Source of the DNA: Ancistrus triradiatus
Lineage: Eukaryota > Chordata > Actinopteri > Siluriformes > Loricariidae
Reading direction: 5' to 3'
Assembly: GCA_025084515.1 (NCBI GenBank)
Contig: JAJAGP010000438.1
Span: 1 to 64,000 of the forward strand
DNA length: 64,000 nucleotides
A model generated the notes under the pieces. The model was given only the letters and a program-made list of their open reading frames with translations. It made no database searches and was not told where the DNA came from. Positions within the stretch are counted from its first letter, which is position 1. Every line of letters begins with the position of its first letter. Both the position numbers and the translations under genes were made by a program. Shown here piece after piece: positions 1-11,450 of this stretch.

Positions 1-25
1 GGCATCTGCTAAATGCTGTAAATAT
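1..25 (+). mobile_element. 3' tail of a tRNA-derived SINE, cut by the window edge
   Basis: The first bases repeat the tail ggcatctgctaaatgctg that ends the complete SINE at 957-1154. Confidence 0.6.
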
Positions 26-678
26 ACATGGACTCGCTGTATGGAAGCAGTGAGGAGATTCAAACACACTTTCTACATGCTCAGCGGTATACAAAAGGGA
101 ATATACAGTGTATGTTTGTGTTGCCTCACCGATGCTTAGAAATAATGTGCAAGAACAACACTACTGAAAGCACTTTAGTGCAGAGAGTTAAAAGAGTTGG
201 CAGGAGAATTGGCTTTCTGACAGAATGCCAATCCAAAACTAATGAGAAGTTTTGCCGTGTTGTTTTCCATATAACAGATATAAAGTTGTGGGTGGGCTGC
301 ACAAAGTAGCAAGGTATAAGCTTAATGATACACTGTATACTTTTTAAAGTAGAAATGGATGAACTCACTGGGTTCACTCAAACATTTGACCCCTTTAAAA
401 GGTATTACAAGGATTTCTAAAAAATATCTAAAAGCAAGAATGCAAAGACTGTTAGCTGGCTATGGGAAACAATAAGAGGCTGTGATTTCTACCATTTCTA
501 CTAAGCACTGACTGACAGGACGCCCAAACTTTGTTTAAATTTATTCTAATATGTTACATTTCCCTATAAACAATAAAATATTTGTAGAAAGATCACATTT
601 TTAGTTTTTTTTTCCAATGTATTCCAATGTAATTTGGCCAGGGGGTGGCCAGTACTATATATCTGTTTCAGTTAGACA
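26..678. other. Unassigned intronic sequence
   Basis: AT-rich, no repeat family or conserved coding recognised. Short open frames lack coding character. Confidence 0.5.
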
Positions 679-680
679 TA

Positions 681-1297
681 CAGTACTGTGCAAAAGTCTT
701 AGGTTACCATTAAATCTGTTGTTTAGCAATGGTATAACAACCACATATAACACTGATGATGATTGGATCCAAAAACTTCAAACTTATATTTGTCACTCCG
801 TAATAGACTTTTCCACTTTTTCTGATTTTCATTCCAACCCTTGTGAGCCATAAATTGGTTTACTGGCTGCTACCCTTCAAAAAAACAAACATTCCTGGTC
901 AAGCTTTGTCGGATTGTAGAAGGGTCAACTTGGCATGAAGCTGCCAGATGCTGCCATTGGGACTGTGGTGGCCTAGCGGGTAAGGTACTGGACTATGGAC
1001 CAGAAGGACCAGGGTTCAAATCCCACCTCTGCCAAAAGCTGCAACTGTTGGGTTCTTGAGCAAGGCCCTTAACCCACAATTGCTTGGATTGTAAGATTGT
1101 ACCAGTTGTAAGTCGCTCTGGATAATGGCATCTGCTAAATGCTGTAAATGCAAATGCCACTGCGTGTAAGGCGAGGTCACACTAAATACTCGCCAATGTC
1201 TTTTCTAGAAGCTTTTTCTATTTTTTCAGCTTTTTAATAGTGTGTACAAAAGACATTGCTAAAACAATGTTAGATCCAAGACATTTTCACAGTGCTG
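681..1297 (-). mobile_element. Tc1-type miniature element (cagtactgtgcaaaagtctt family), split by a SINE
   Basis: The left end CAGTACTGTGCAAAAGTCTT follows TA at 679-680. The right end is the imperfect inverse (...ccaagacattttcacagtgctg) followed by TA at 1298-1299. The interior is inverse to the copies at 7310 and 45265. A SINE occupies 957-1154; the element resumes at 1155 with gcgtgtaaggcgaggtcac, matching those copies in reverse. No usable transposase remains. Confidence 0.75.
957..1154 (+). mobile_element. tRNA-derived SINE
   Basis: The head has a pol III box-B-like motif (agggttcaaatcccacctc) and the tail is gtcgctctggataatggc then a short aaatg-type end. The tail type is widespread in fish SINEs and resembles LINE-derived tails (established knowledge, family name not certain). 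Flanked by a short duplication, tgcca (952-956 and 1155-1159), inside the miniature element 681-1297. Confidence 0.8.
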
Positions 1298-1299
1298 TA

Positions 1300-2793
1300 T
1301 GTATCGCCCACCCCCAATACCTGCACACATATAGACACCCAGCCACCTGCCTACCCAATACCAACTCAAGCACCTACTTACCAAGACATGCACTCCTACT
1401 GAAGAAAAACACAAACAGCCACATAACATAAACACAAGAACCCAACCACCAGTCCCCTTTAACACAAAAAGAAGGTGGATCCCAAACACCCAACCACACT
1501 TTACTACCAAAACCAGGTGCATTGTTTTACTTACCTGAGACTTTACACAGCCACATGTCAGACCAGCTTTATGGTGTCACTGGTCTCATAATTACTGCAT
1601 GTGTTAAACTACACACATAATAATGCATCCTTGCTCAGCATCATACCAAGCGTTCCTACCAGCACTAACATTTACTGTTAGAGTAATACCCTAATTAGAG
1701 GTCTAATTACCTTCTCATTAAAATCCACAGCTGCATTACAGAACGTTAATGAGAACTCGTTTAGATCCGTGACAAATATGATAAATGTTTCCTTTAATTT
1801 TGTATATTGAGGATTCAAAAAGTGCATGCTTTGGCTTTAACGTCTCTGACATGAAGTGTTAGTTTTGAGAGGGCTGAGATAACTAGGTCATGCTACTGAT
1901 TTTTCACGTTAGATGGATGTTATTTGAAGATTTAATGAACCTCATTACGATGGTAGTAACTTGTGACAATGTGTTAATTAACTAAATCTCTGACGTAGGT
2001 CACTAAACAGAACACATGAAGCGTGCACACATATGCACGATAATGGTGTCATTACCCAAGCTATCTGGTTTTATTCTCCCCCTGCCATCCACAGGCACAT
2101 TAAGGTGCTGGAGGCATATTGAAGCTGAACTGAATGGCTCATAACACAAAAGATTCATTTTCTATGGTTGTTTTTCATTGGGGGCCCCTGCACACAAGAC
2201 CTGCTCAATCAAACACACCACCGGTGGTCCAGGCATGTCACCAGCCAGGAGACAGAGAGGCTGGAGGATAGCCATCTGGGATTGACTGGCACGGTCTGCC
2301 CGGGCCATGTTGCCGTGGAGACAGTCGTGATGAGAGATGAGTGCGTGAGGTGTTGGGGCATTAAATCAGGTTCATTATCACACGGCAAGAGCAAATGCAA
2401 ACACACACACACATTTATTTTGACTGCAAAACACTCCAGTTCATAAATTCCAATGGCAGTTCCCATTAATTCACAAAAGCAACATCGCATTAAGTTGATA
2501 AAGGTCTGCTAAGTTTCACCAGCAAAAATGTGGAGCTCGAGTGCACTGGGTTCCATCAAATGGAACCAGAGGATGATCTGATATTACTCACAAAAATACC
2601 TCTGTGTTATTAAATCTATATATGATTTATGTATCTCTGTGAAATATATGGCAACATAAAAAAAATGACACAAATGGAATATAAATGGGATATACAGATT
2701 TTGATTTCATATGCTGTTTGAGAACGCATTCATGAGCAATGAATTTCAAGTTGTGTGTGATTACCATTATGGTTATCAAACTAGTCTTACAAT
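1300..2793. other. Single-copy intronic DNA, candidate conserved non-coding elements
   Basis: No repeat recognised. 1685-1800 holds two homeodomain-type cores (ctaattag at 1691, taatta at 1704) plus cattaa sites; 1840-2030 and 2200-2400 also look non-repetitive and compositionally complex. Conservation is untested. Confidence 0.3.
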
Positions 2794-3389
2794 GAGTGTG
2801 TGTACATTCACTTAATAATCCGGTAAGTGCAGATAATCTGATTTGGTCAGTAATCCGATTAACAAGTTTACATGCACTTGAGTAATCAGATAATGGGAAA
2901 CCTCCGGGTTTACATGACTCGGGTAATAATAGAACTTTGCAACCAGCCAAATCTCACAGAAGGATGTAACATAAACTTCAAACTTTAATATTAAATAATC
3001 AAATTCTTAACCAAAGACTCCACAAAGTGTTTGATAGCTGTTTAGTGGGTACTGCATTTAATTCCAGGATTGCCAGATCCCGCAAGAAAATCCTGCCCCA
3101 GATTTATGTAAATAAGCCTAAAAGAAGCGAAATCTCTAAGAAAAAGAGGACCTGGCAACCGTGATTTTTTTCCAACTAGCTGCTCTACACACATGGGCAG
3201 ACTGAGTAAGCCCATTGAAATCGGGTAACTGGTATACATGCACTGAGTAATCCGATTACTGGGTAAAATCCAGCTCTCTTTTAATCTGTTTTCTAGATTG
3301 GAGTATTCTGTATACATGACCACTTGAATAATCAGATAACTGCAGAAATCTGACTATAATTGGATTATTAAATGCATGTACACACACTC
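2794..3389 (+). mobile_element. Non-autonomous TIR DNA element (tgtttacatgcacttaataa family), copy 1
   Basis: Inverted ends: tgagtgtgtgtacattcact at 2794 against the reverse complement of the 3' end at 3370-3389. The interior is shared with copies at 3390, 17057, 17731, 20224, 41057, 53076 and 62117. Superfamily not determined; no coding content. Confidence 0.75.
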
Positions 3390-4087
3390 AGTGAGTTTAC
3401 ATGACTCGGGCAATAATGGAATTTCTACTTGGCAACCCGACAATAATCTGACAGAAGGATGCGACATGAACCTAAAAATCTCCATTTCGATGTTTGAAAT
3501 TCTACATTTCCTCGAGCCATTTGATGAGAGCTGCATTTAATTCCAGGGTTGCCAGATCTCGCTAGAGAAACAACCAACCAGGTCTATGTAAACAAGCCCA
3601 ATAGAGGTGAAATGCCTTCTGAAAAAGAAGCCCTATAACGTGAGATGGATTAGAGGATGACTAACAAACTGTGTGACAACATATAAGCTCCTGTCTCTGG
3701 CTTTACATCTACAAGGCACCATTCGATCAGAAAAAAGAGATTGGAAAAAACCAACTTGCAGAAATATTGAACAGAGACAGGATCAGGGAGCAAGCCCAAA
3801 TAAGCAACTACAGTTGCAGAAGTTAAATGACAATATAGAAGAAAAAGCCAAAGACACGAAAAATAAGCAGACCTGGCAACCGTGTTTGTTTCTGCTTGCC
3901 GCTATTGGGCCAGCCCTACACTATCGGTTTGCGTTCATGCGCAGACTGAGAAAAAAATCCAGTTCTCTATCAGATTTCTTACTCTGACTGCTAGAACGGA
4001 GTATGCTGTTTACAGTACCACTTGAATAATCAGAAACTGCAGAAAGCCGATTACAGTCAGATTAGTAAGTGCATGTAAACACACTCA
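3390..4087 (+). mobile_element. Same TIR element, copy 2, directly abutting copy 1
   Basis: Starts within the left part of the family (gtttacatgactcgggcaat) and ends with the complete right terminus at 4068-4087 (gtaagtgcatgtaaacacac...). The outermost left end is missing. Confidence 0.7.
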
Positions 4088-4274
4088 ATGATGCATGAAG
4101 AATGGAAGCCGATGAGAAACCGAGCATTCCCTTTAATCACATGAATTACTCCTACCATTCTGTTCACTGTAATACACAGCTGTGGTCCTAAACACTGCGC
4201 ATCACTATGAGACATGGAGCAGTTTAGAATAGATCATTTACAAAGCAGCATCTTTTTGTGAGAAGGGACAAAAT

Positions 4275-4853
4275 CAGCACTGCAGTGACACTGACATGGT
4301 GGTGGTGTGTTAGTGTGTGTTGTGCTGGTATGACTGGATAAGACAGCAGCGCTGTGGAGTTTTTCCTCACTCATTGTGCACTCTATTAGGCACAGCTACC
4401 ATATTGCTAACCTTGTAGATAGTAGACAGTAGCTCATCTCTTGTTGCACAGTTTGTGTTAGTCATCCTCTAATGCTTCATCAGTACTCACAGAAAGCTGC
4501 CTACAGGATGCTGGTGGCTGGACATTTTTGGGTGACGGACCATTTTCAGTCCAGCAGTGACATTGCGGTGTTAAACTCCAGCAGCGTTGCTGTGTCTAAT
4601 CCATTCATACCAGCACAACACACACTAACACACCACCACCACCACATCAGTGTCACTGCACTGCTGAGAAGGATCCTCCATCCAAATAGGACTTTAACTG
4701 GGGGGTCCTCAGAAAAACAGATAGACTACAGTCTGAAATTGTAGAACTACAAAGTGCTTCTATATGGTAAGTGCAACTGATAAATGGATGATAAAATGGA
4801 CAATGAGTGTAGAAACAAGGAGGTGTAGCTAATAAAGTGATGTGCGAGGACAC
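4275..4853 (+). repeat. Foldback repeat with ~60-bp inverted arms
   Basis: Arm 4275-4332 (cagcactgcagtgacactga, then a ggtggtgtgtt region) is inverted at 4601-4668. A unique tail runs to about 4853 (tagaactacaaagtgcttct). It resembles an abundant palindromic repeat of ostariophysan fish; a second copy lies around 62040-62690. Confidence 0.65.
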
Positions 4854-5155
4854 GGTGAGTATATAATCATGCTGCTACTGCTACACCGCTGCTAAAAGTG
4901 GTAACACTAGCTACTGAATTACTGACTAAATAGTTTTACATTCTTTTTTATATGTAGAGGACTAGATGATGAAGTATGCCTCAATAAAATGATTAATAAA
5001 ATCAGAGAACTGGACCCTTTATTCTCAATTAGCGTTGCATTTTTACAAGGCGTGTAAAGACCCATTGATTAAAATCAGAGCACTGCTGTTAGCAATTACA
5101 ATAATACTGCAAGGACATTCAAGGAAGTGCAACCTAATCAATGTGTGTGTGTGTG
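4854..5155. other. Unassigned intronic sequence
   Basis: No repeat or coding content recognised apart from a short GT run at 5142-5156. Confidence 0.4.
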
Positions 5156-5467
5156 TAGAGTGGTGCTTGGAAATTTGTGAACTCATTACAATTTTCTGCA
5201 TTACTGTATAAATATGACTTAAAACATCAACAGATTTTCACACAAGTCCTAAAGTAGATGAAGAGAATCCAATTAAACAAAATATTACACTTGGTCATTT
5301 ATTTATGGAGGAAAACGATCCATTTTTACAATAATTTGAAGGTGAAATTAGAGTCAGATGTTTTCAATCATGTTTTTCAATAGATGCCCTGTTGTATTTA
5401 AAGAATAGGGATCTATGAAAAATCTGACCTTCACAGCACATTTGTGGAATATATGTCATAGCACTAA

Positions 5468-6350
5468 CAAATGAGATTTCTAAGGACCTCATAAAATGTG
5501 TTGTTGATGCTGATCATCCTGGAAAAGGTCACAAATCCATCGCTAAAGAGTTTGAACTCCACCAATCCACAGTCAGACAAGTTGTCTACAAATGAAGGGA
5601 ATGTAAGACCATTTCTAATGTAAGAGGGGATGACCAACAAAAATCATTCCAAGAGAAAAGTCCCAGAGGTCACAAAGGAACACAGGGTAACTTTGAAGCA
5701 ACCAAAGGCCTGTCTCCCATTTGCTAATGTTAATGTTCATGAGTTCACCTTCAGGAGAGCACTGAACAACAAGAGTGCTCATGGCAGGTTTGCAAGCTGA
5801 AAGCCACTGGTCTCCAAAAAACATCGCTGCCCATATGCAGGATCATGTGGAAAAGCCAGAAAATGTTCTGTGGGTGGAGGAGACCAAAGTAGAACCTTTT
5901 TGGTTTAAATGAGAACATGTATGTCTGGGGAAAATAAAACACTGCACTTCAGCATAAGGGCCACAGCTTGCCATCACTGATGGAACATTGAATTTTGAAT
6001 CACCAGCAAATTCAAAAGGAAAATGTCAGAACATCTGTCTGCCAGGTGAATCCCAAGAGAATGTGGGTGATACAGCAAGACAACTGGCTTTAATCTAAAA
6101 GAAATTCTGTGGAAGGACCTAAAGTGAGCAGCTCAAGTGAGGAAACGCATCATCGTCCCAGAACTGAAGCTGTTCTGTACAGAGGAACGGACTAAAATTA
6201 CTCCAAGCCAATGTGCAGGACTAATCAAGTTACCAGAAATGTTTATCCGCAGTTCTTGCTGCAGAAGTGGGGAACCAGATACTGCAAGCAAAGGATCAAA
6301 TACTACTCAAAGTCACAGATATGGAATATTGGACCATTTTCCTCAATAAA
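5468..6350 (+). pseudogene. Decayed Tc1-like transposase
   Basis: Conserved phrases include aaaggtcacaaatccatcgc (the usual GKGHKSIAK helix-turn-helix start) and, near 5870-5910, a region equivalent to the VLWVDETKVEPFW segment in which the Asp codon is changed. Many stops and frameshifts. Tc1 transposases are DD34E cut-and-paste enzymes; this one cannot be functional. Confidence 0.7.
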
Positions 6351-6463
6351 TAAATGTACAGTATTTTGGTCTCATTTCGTTAACTGGGGTCTCTGTTAAG
6401 GACTTGTGTGAAAATCAGATGATGTCTTAGGTCATATTTATTCAGGAATAACAGCATTTATTC

Positions 6464-6640
6464 GAGTCACAGCAAGAAGGACCTGAGTTCAATCCCAGGG
6501 TGGAGTGACCTGGGTCCTTTCTGTGTGGAGTCTGCATGTCCTCCCCATGTTCGTGTGGGTTTACTCCAGGTACTCCGGTTTCCTCCCACAGTCCAACGAA
6601 ATGCATGACAGGTTAACTGAGTTCACTAAATTAGCATTGA
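6464..6640 (+). mobile_element. tRNA-derived SINE fragment, HE1/V-SINE type
   Basis: Contains the well-known vertebrate SINE core: gttcaatccc box B, then tttctgtgtggagtctgcat, gtgggtttactcc and cggtttcctcccacagtcc. The tRNA-like head is partly missing. Confidence 0.7.
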
Positions 6641-6720
6641 CTTGATAACCAAAAAAACAAAACTAGTCAGAAGTACTGAAAATTCTAAAGGGTTCACATA
6701 TTTTCAATCACCACTGCATA

Positions 6721-7307
6721 TCAGTGAAATAAAAACAACATGTAAGTCATTTCTAGTATATACCAGTTTCTATAGGCCACCAAAAACTAATTTCAAGTTG
6801 GATTATACTTAAGTTTTTGGAGTAACCTTTTGAACTGGGGCTGTGAAAGACTGTAGTCTTCTGACTCTCATGAGAATGACATGAAAATGCAGAAATATTA
6901 AAAGCACAACATTTTCTGCGTTCCTTCAACTGGACAGGGGGATTCCCTCAGGTGCTGCACGTGTGCATGATTAGGCTAAAGAAAACAATGGAGCTCAGCC
7001 AATAGCAAACCCACCCGCTTTTATTCCCTTCTTTGGGTACAAAATGTCTGGCAGAGACAGACGAAAAATGCCTTTTAAGCTCAGGCTTCTAAAGAGAGAA
7101 TGTGTGTGGAGGGGGACGACAAGTTCATAATGACAGACACTAACACAAATACTATAAACACCGAAAAGAAATAATGCACAGTAAATACAGAGTGATGTTA
7201 AATACTGTTACCACAAAAGTGGAATAAATTAGTTACACAGACAATAACATGCAGATGTGCATACAGAACTATCATATCTCTTAAAAATACATGCATCGTG
7301 TGTAATG
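6721..7307. other. Unassigned intronic sequence
   Basis: AT-rich, no family recognised. Confidence 0.4.
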
Positions 7308-7309
7308 TA

Positions 7310-7667
7310 CAGTACTGTGCAAAAGTCTTAGGCCACCATTAGATTAGACATACCACTGTTTTAGCAATGGTTCAACAGCAACACCTGGCAGCTTCATCCG
7401 GATGCCAACTTGACCCTTCTATAGTCTGAAGAAGCTTTATCAGGAATGTTTTTTTTGAAGGGTAGCAGCAAAGAAACCACTTTTCAGGACGGGAACAGGA
7501 TGAAAAGGCTAAGGTATGGTAAAGCTCACAAAGATGGGATTGAAGAAAGGCAGAAAAGAGTATTACGGGGTGACGAATCCAATCGTAGACTACATGTTAC
7601 ATATGGTCATTATATCATTGTTAAAACATCAAATCTAATGGTGGCTCAAGACTTTTGCACAGCGCTG
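7310..7667 (+). mobile_element. Tc1-type miniature element (cagtactgtgcaaaagtctt family)
   Basis: Inverted ends cagtactgtgcaaaagtctt and the complementary ...agacttttgcacagcgctg, flanked by TA at 7308-7309 and 7668-7669. The middle retains an open stretch (7446-7600) reading KRLRYGKAHKDG...RVLRGDES, which matches the Tc1 transposase segment before and at the first catalytic Asp (usual WSDES). The element is thus an internally deleted Tc1 derivative. Confidence 0.8.
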
Positions 7668-7669
7668 TA

Positions 7670-8573
7670 GCTGGGGCTTCCTTCATATTAAGATGCAAAA
7701 TAAAGATCAGAAATGGAGTCAGTAAAACAGATTAATAAGCTTATTTCAACAGCAAGTCACAATTAAACATTTAGAACATCCATTTTCATGCTGTTATAAA
7801 TAAAGAAGTTGTTAGCGTTACATCAGTACATGTTAAAACCATTTGCACCTGGGTGTTTCATGTCTCTTGGATCTGGATCGCATCCTGATAAGCTTTCAGC
7901 TGCATGCTTTCACTTGCAGTCATAAAGAGTGAGCCAAAATGCAATAAAGTACACAATTCAGCTCATTACACTTGGCCACCTACTTTGTTTTCAACTTCAT
8001 TTTCAGCAAAACAGACTACGTTAGTGTGCCATCTTGATTCCCTTGAAGTCACAGACGCTGGCATTCACAGACCTCGTGCACTACGACTATTCTTAATGAG
8101 GCCTTGGAGAAGCCTTTACACGGCTAAAATGCAGCTCAGACCTCCTTCTGAAGCGACATGATCAGAGTTACTTTCTCTTTAATCCATATATAATCATAAT
8201 TCTGATAATCAAGAAACACGAAGCAGCCAGGTCGATGATTCCAACTCGACTGTAGCACAGCATGCCATGGTTTCCACTCTTTTGTACTTGTTTAACTGGC
8301 TCAAAATGCAAAACCATCAACACTTAGGATTCTTGTAACAGTCAAAATGGCTTCCAAGTTACACATCTAGCCTAGCGGCTCATTTAAGATACTCTGCGGA
8401 AAATGACCGTACTTATAAATTCACAGTTACTGCTAGTATTTACACATATTCCAACTGCTGTAACAGGGACAGATAAACAAATGGAAAACTGGATGAATGG
8501 ACAGATGAACAAATGAATGGAGGGATGAGTAGATCCAGGTCCGTACCCACACATACACCGTTTACACACTCAC
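7670..8573. other. Intron 3' of exon B on the minus strand, unassigned
   Basis: No transposon recognised and no further pard3 exon found. The donor gtgagtg of exon B lies at 8567-8573. Confidence 0.5.
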
Positions 8574-8691
8574 CCATGGCTGCTCAAGACTGTACGAGCG
8601 GTGTCGCTCGTCTGGCTCCTCCTCTTCCTGTCTGGACTGCTGGAACTCATGACGTAAGCGCTGTATCCGGTCGTGGTTGCTCGGTGCCAGC
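8574..8691 (-). CDS. pard3: pard3 internal exon B (C-terminal region, ...EQPW)
   Basis: Minus-strand exon of 118 bp encoding 39 full codons after a single leading base. It reads APSNHDRIQRLRHEFQQSRQ, an acidic run EEEEPDE, then RHRSYSLEQPW. Vertebrate PARD3 has SNHDRIQRLRQEFQQAKQ and, further on, RTYSFEQPW at the same place, so the match is strong. The acceptor is cctcctaacag|g, with the leading g completing the arginine codon left by exon A (ag|g), and the donor is ccatgg|gtgagtg. It therefore follows exon A in frame across an intron of about 53 kb (8692-61700). No downstream exon was recognised in 1-8573 on the minus strand. Function: part of the long C-terminal tail of the PAR-3 scaffold, thought to bind regulators and membranes rather than being catalytic. 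Confidence 0.88.
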
Positions 8692-8845
8692 CTGTTAGGA
8701 GGAGACAAGAAGGATCAACAAGTGTCCTAACAAACACTTCATTCAATAACTCTGCCCTTGAGCAAAGATGGCACCTAGACTGGATTGGAAGTCTGAATGG
8801 TTGAGTCTCTTATTGTCTTTAAGACTGTTTCTTTCAGCATTCAAC

Positions 8846-9530
8846 CAAAGTCAAGTCAGATCTATTTATATAGCGCTTTTTACAATGGAGCATTGTCTCA
8901 AAGCAACTTTACAAGTTTAGATTATCTCCTAATAACTACGTCCAATCCCAAATTGAGCAAGCCTAGGGCGACAGTGGCAAGGAAAAACTCCCTGAGTGTT
9001 ATAGGAAGAAACCTTGGGAGGACCAAGACTCAAAAAGGGACCCAACCTCCTTGGGCGGTGTAGATGATAAATCTAAGAGTGAAACTAAAGTCATGGAGTC
9101 AAAGTTCGAATAAAATGTGGAAGTATGCACATTGGCATTAAGTGGCCCGGGTATGATGGGGCTGGAGCTGATGACGGAAGCAGCTTGAGTGGAGCTCCAG
9201 CAGATGAACATCATGTGTGGGGGCTGGAACTGTCGGAACACAGCTCGGAGAGAAAACAGAAAAATACAATTAGTTACTGATTAAGAGCACAGTGTCGATT
9301 AACAATCACTGATGCGGCAGCATTAGCTATAGCAGCATAGCTAGAAAGAGGAGAACTGGTAGGAAACACAGTCAAGAGGGATCACATGAGACATTGGCAA
9401 CCCCACGGGAGGCAGAAGACAGCAACCCAACGTCTCTGATCACCATAAGACTCTTCGACTATGAACCCCCAGCTCTGCCCTTATTCTAAGGCAAGGATGC
9501 ACGAGTCAACATGCAAAGACCATACAGCAC
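8846..9530 (-). mobile_element. LINE-like 3' end with (TTGAC)n tail
   Basis: Minus-strand copy of the repeat whose plus copy lies at 50453-51203. It has a conserved block with tataaataaatctgacttga at its tail, then aatgctccattgtaaaaag. A short tandem (ttgac) tail is typical of RTE-type LINEs; no reverse transcriptase domain is present, so the class is inference. Confidence 0.6.
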
Positions 9531-9544
9531 TTACACATTGAAAA

Positions 9545-9740
9545 AACTCTCTCAAGTCAAGGGAAATTTGTTTCTATAATGGAGCATTGTTGCAAAACAG
9601 CTTTACTAACATCTAGGCCCATAGCCCTAACTGAATAAGTCCACAGCAACAGTGGCAAGGAAAAACTCTCTAAAGGTTATAAGGAAGAAAAACCTTTGGT
9701 GGACCAAGACTCAAAAAAGGGGACACCTCAAGTAGCCCCC
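9545..9740 (-). mobile_element. Diverged relative of the LINE-like tail repeat
   Basis: Shares acagtggcaaggaaaaactc and tggaccaagactcaaaaa with 8846-9530, but with a different tail (ctcaagtcaagggaaa). Similar flanks surround the copy at 50453-51203. Confidence 0.5.
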
Positions 9741-9869
9741 GTTTAACAATGGTCCTAATGATGATTTTTTATTTTTTACTTCTGGATGGGAAAACAGAGT
9801 AACACACATTTCCCAAAAGTTGTATTCTGAATTTTCCCCCCGGCAAGCGATAAGCACTACCACACTTTC

Positions 9870-10040
9870 CCGCAGATGCTGTGCAGCAGCTGGCTGACTG
9901 AGCTAAGCAGCAGAGCACTGTGCTCAACCATGTGCTTTTGTTTTCACTATCAATACATTATTCAATAAATTACATTAGATATTTAACACTTGATTATAAA
10001 ACTATATTTTATAGTTTTAAATGAATAAAAACTACATTTA
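9870..10040 (+). mobile_element. Fragment of mariner-like relic (family of 13428-14410)
   Basis: Shares gagctaagcagcagagcact and attattcaataaattacatt with 11140-11450; no coding. Confidence 0.5.
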
Positions 10041-10051
10041 AAACATGTCAT

Positions 10052-10216
10052 TAATACCCCCACACCCCTGCTTGACAATTGTACCACTATCATACAACGC
10101 TTGATTAATCAATGTCTTATCAAGCTGAAAACAGATGTGCTGGTGTGGCTTTACCAAGACATTTGGGAAAACACTAGACACTAGACATTCTAGACAAAGA
10201 CCAACATGCTCAATTA
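10052..10216 (+). repeat. Local duplicated block, copy X (left part)
   Basis: Matches 13003-13159: cacacccct, gcttgattaatcaatgtctt, atcaagctgaaa, gatgtgctggtgtg and the end ctcaatta. The match resumes at 10792 after the pogo-type element. Confidence 0.75.
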
Positions 10217-10791
10217 CCATATTTTTCGGACCATAAGGCGTACTTAAAATCCTTTAATTTTCTCAAAAATCGACAGTGCGCCTTAAAATGCGGTGCGTCT
10301 AATGTATGAATTAATTCTGGTTGAGCCTTCTGACCTAGAACGGCTGTAGATGGTACACGGCGCTCATAAATCTGTCAAAACGTTTTTTTAGCACGGTCTT
10401 GCTAAGCTACAAAGCTTACGGCAACCGTAGTCAGGAAACATCGCGGAGTAATACGGTATGTGCTTTAGCATTAGGGTACGTGCATTCATTTCATTTATTT
10501 TCAAAGCGGATTTCAAACACAACGCTATCAGTCACGCAGTACAACATGGACATAGAGCAGCTGCGAGAGAATTCAACATTAACGAATCAATGGTACGGAA
10601 GTGGAGGAAGCAAGAAGACGCCCTGCGCCAGGTAAAGACCAAACTGAGCTTCTGAGGGAACTTAAGAGTTTTGTTTCATTTCATGCGCCTTATAACCCGG
10701 TGCGCTTTGTGTATGAAAATAGACCCGTTAGCAGTCAATCGTTGATATTGCGTCTTATAACCCGGTGCGCTTTATGGTCCGGAAAATACGG
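10217..10791 (+). mobile_element. pogo/Tigger-type miniature transposon, copy 1 (575 bp)
   Basis: Ends are CCATATTTTTCGGACCATAA and the inverse ...tggtccggaaaatacgg, flanked by TA at 10215-10216 and 10792-10793. The unoccupied equivalent at 13158-13159 has a single TA, confirming the ends. Inside, an open frame (10458-10655) encodes HGHRAAAREFNINESMVRKW and RKQEDALRQ, which resembles the Brinker/CENPB-like helix-turn-helix at the N-terminus of pogo-Tigger transposases. The DDE catalytic domain is absent. Confidence 0.85.
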
Positions 10792-10913
10792 TACTTTACA
10801 AAAATAATGATCAACCAAAAAATCTTGATTAGTTACTGTTGAGTTCAAATTATTTCAAAATACTGACCTCAGTGTTTTTTCTTTTTCAAAATTATTTAAA
10901 AAAAATAAAATTA
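10792..10913 (+). repeat. Local duplicated block, copy X (right part)
   Basis: actttacaaaaataatgatc onwards matches 13160-13290 (tttacacaaataaggatc), then both run into the start of a Tc1-type miniature element. Confidence 0.65.
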
Positions 10914-11130
10914 CAGTACTGTGAAAAAGTCTTAGGCCACCATTAAACAAGATATACAATTGTTTTAGCAATGCTATAATGGCCATCTATAATTCTTTCC
11001 GAGAAATACAGGAAATTTGTATGCAGTATTAAAAATAATCTGAAAAACAGCTTCTATACTTGCAATATACGGCAATTATTGTGACCGTCCCTTACACTTG
11101 AGCAATAGCAGCATTTGGCCACTCCGTTTG
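10914..11130 (+). mobile_element. Partial Tc1-type miniature element
   Basis: Starts after TA with cagtactgtgaaaaagtctt and follows the family through aggaaatttgtatgcagtat to cccttacacttgagcaatag; the right half is missing. Confidence 0.65.
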
Positions 11131-11139
11131 GATGCCGAT

Positions 11140-11450
11140 ACAGGCAGCAGCCAGCTGATTGAGCTGAGCAGCAGAGCACTGCGGACTAGCCAATTTGGTC
11201 TTGTTTTTGCTTTCAAGACATTATTCAATAAATAATGAGATATTTCAATAGTTGATTATGAAATAAGCTTTGTGTTAATGATTGTGCTTATATGTAGGTT
11301 AATGTAAGTGTTTAAATCATGTTTAAGCTAGACTACGCTATGAAATGTTCAGTATATATTAAACTCCTTAGTTTATTCTGGTCAGCTTATGATGGATTTG
11401 TCGGAATGTATCCCCATCGCAAAACAGGGATCATTATATTCAATATTTTA
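11140..11450 (+). mobile_element. Mariner-like relic fragment
   Basis: Shares aagctttgtgttaatgat, taggttaatgtaagtg and gatggatttgtcggaa with 13980-14410 and 51600-51830. Confidence 0.6.

Larger units (their letters stand above)
5158..6718 (+). mobile_element. Old Tc1-like transposon with SINE insertion
   Basis: The left end gagtggtgcttggaaatttg and the inverse right end (ttttcaatcaccactgca) are imperfect inverted repeats, flanked by TA at 5156-5157 and 6719-6720. The transposase is decayed (see 5468-6350). A SINE fragment sits at about 6464-6640 near the 3' end. Confidence 0.75.

Noticed and set aside
957..1040. Possible functional tRNA gene
   Set aside because: Box A/B-like motifs are present, but no cloverleaf can be drawn and the same text recurs as a SINE many times.
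2168..2446. 92-codon plus-strand open frame in GC-richer DNA
   Set aside because: No recognisable protein or splice signals; better viewed as possible non-coding constraint.
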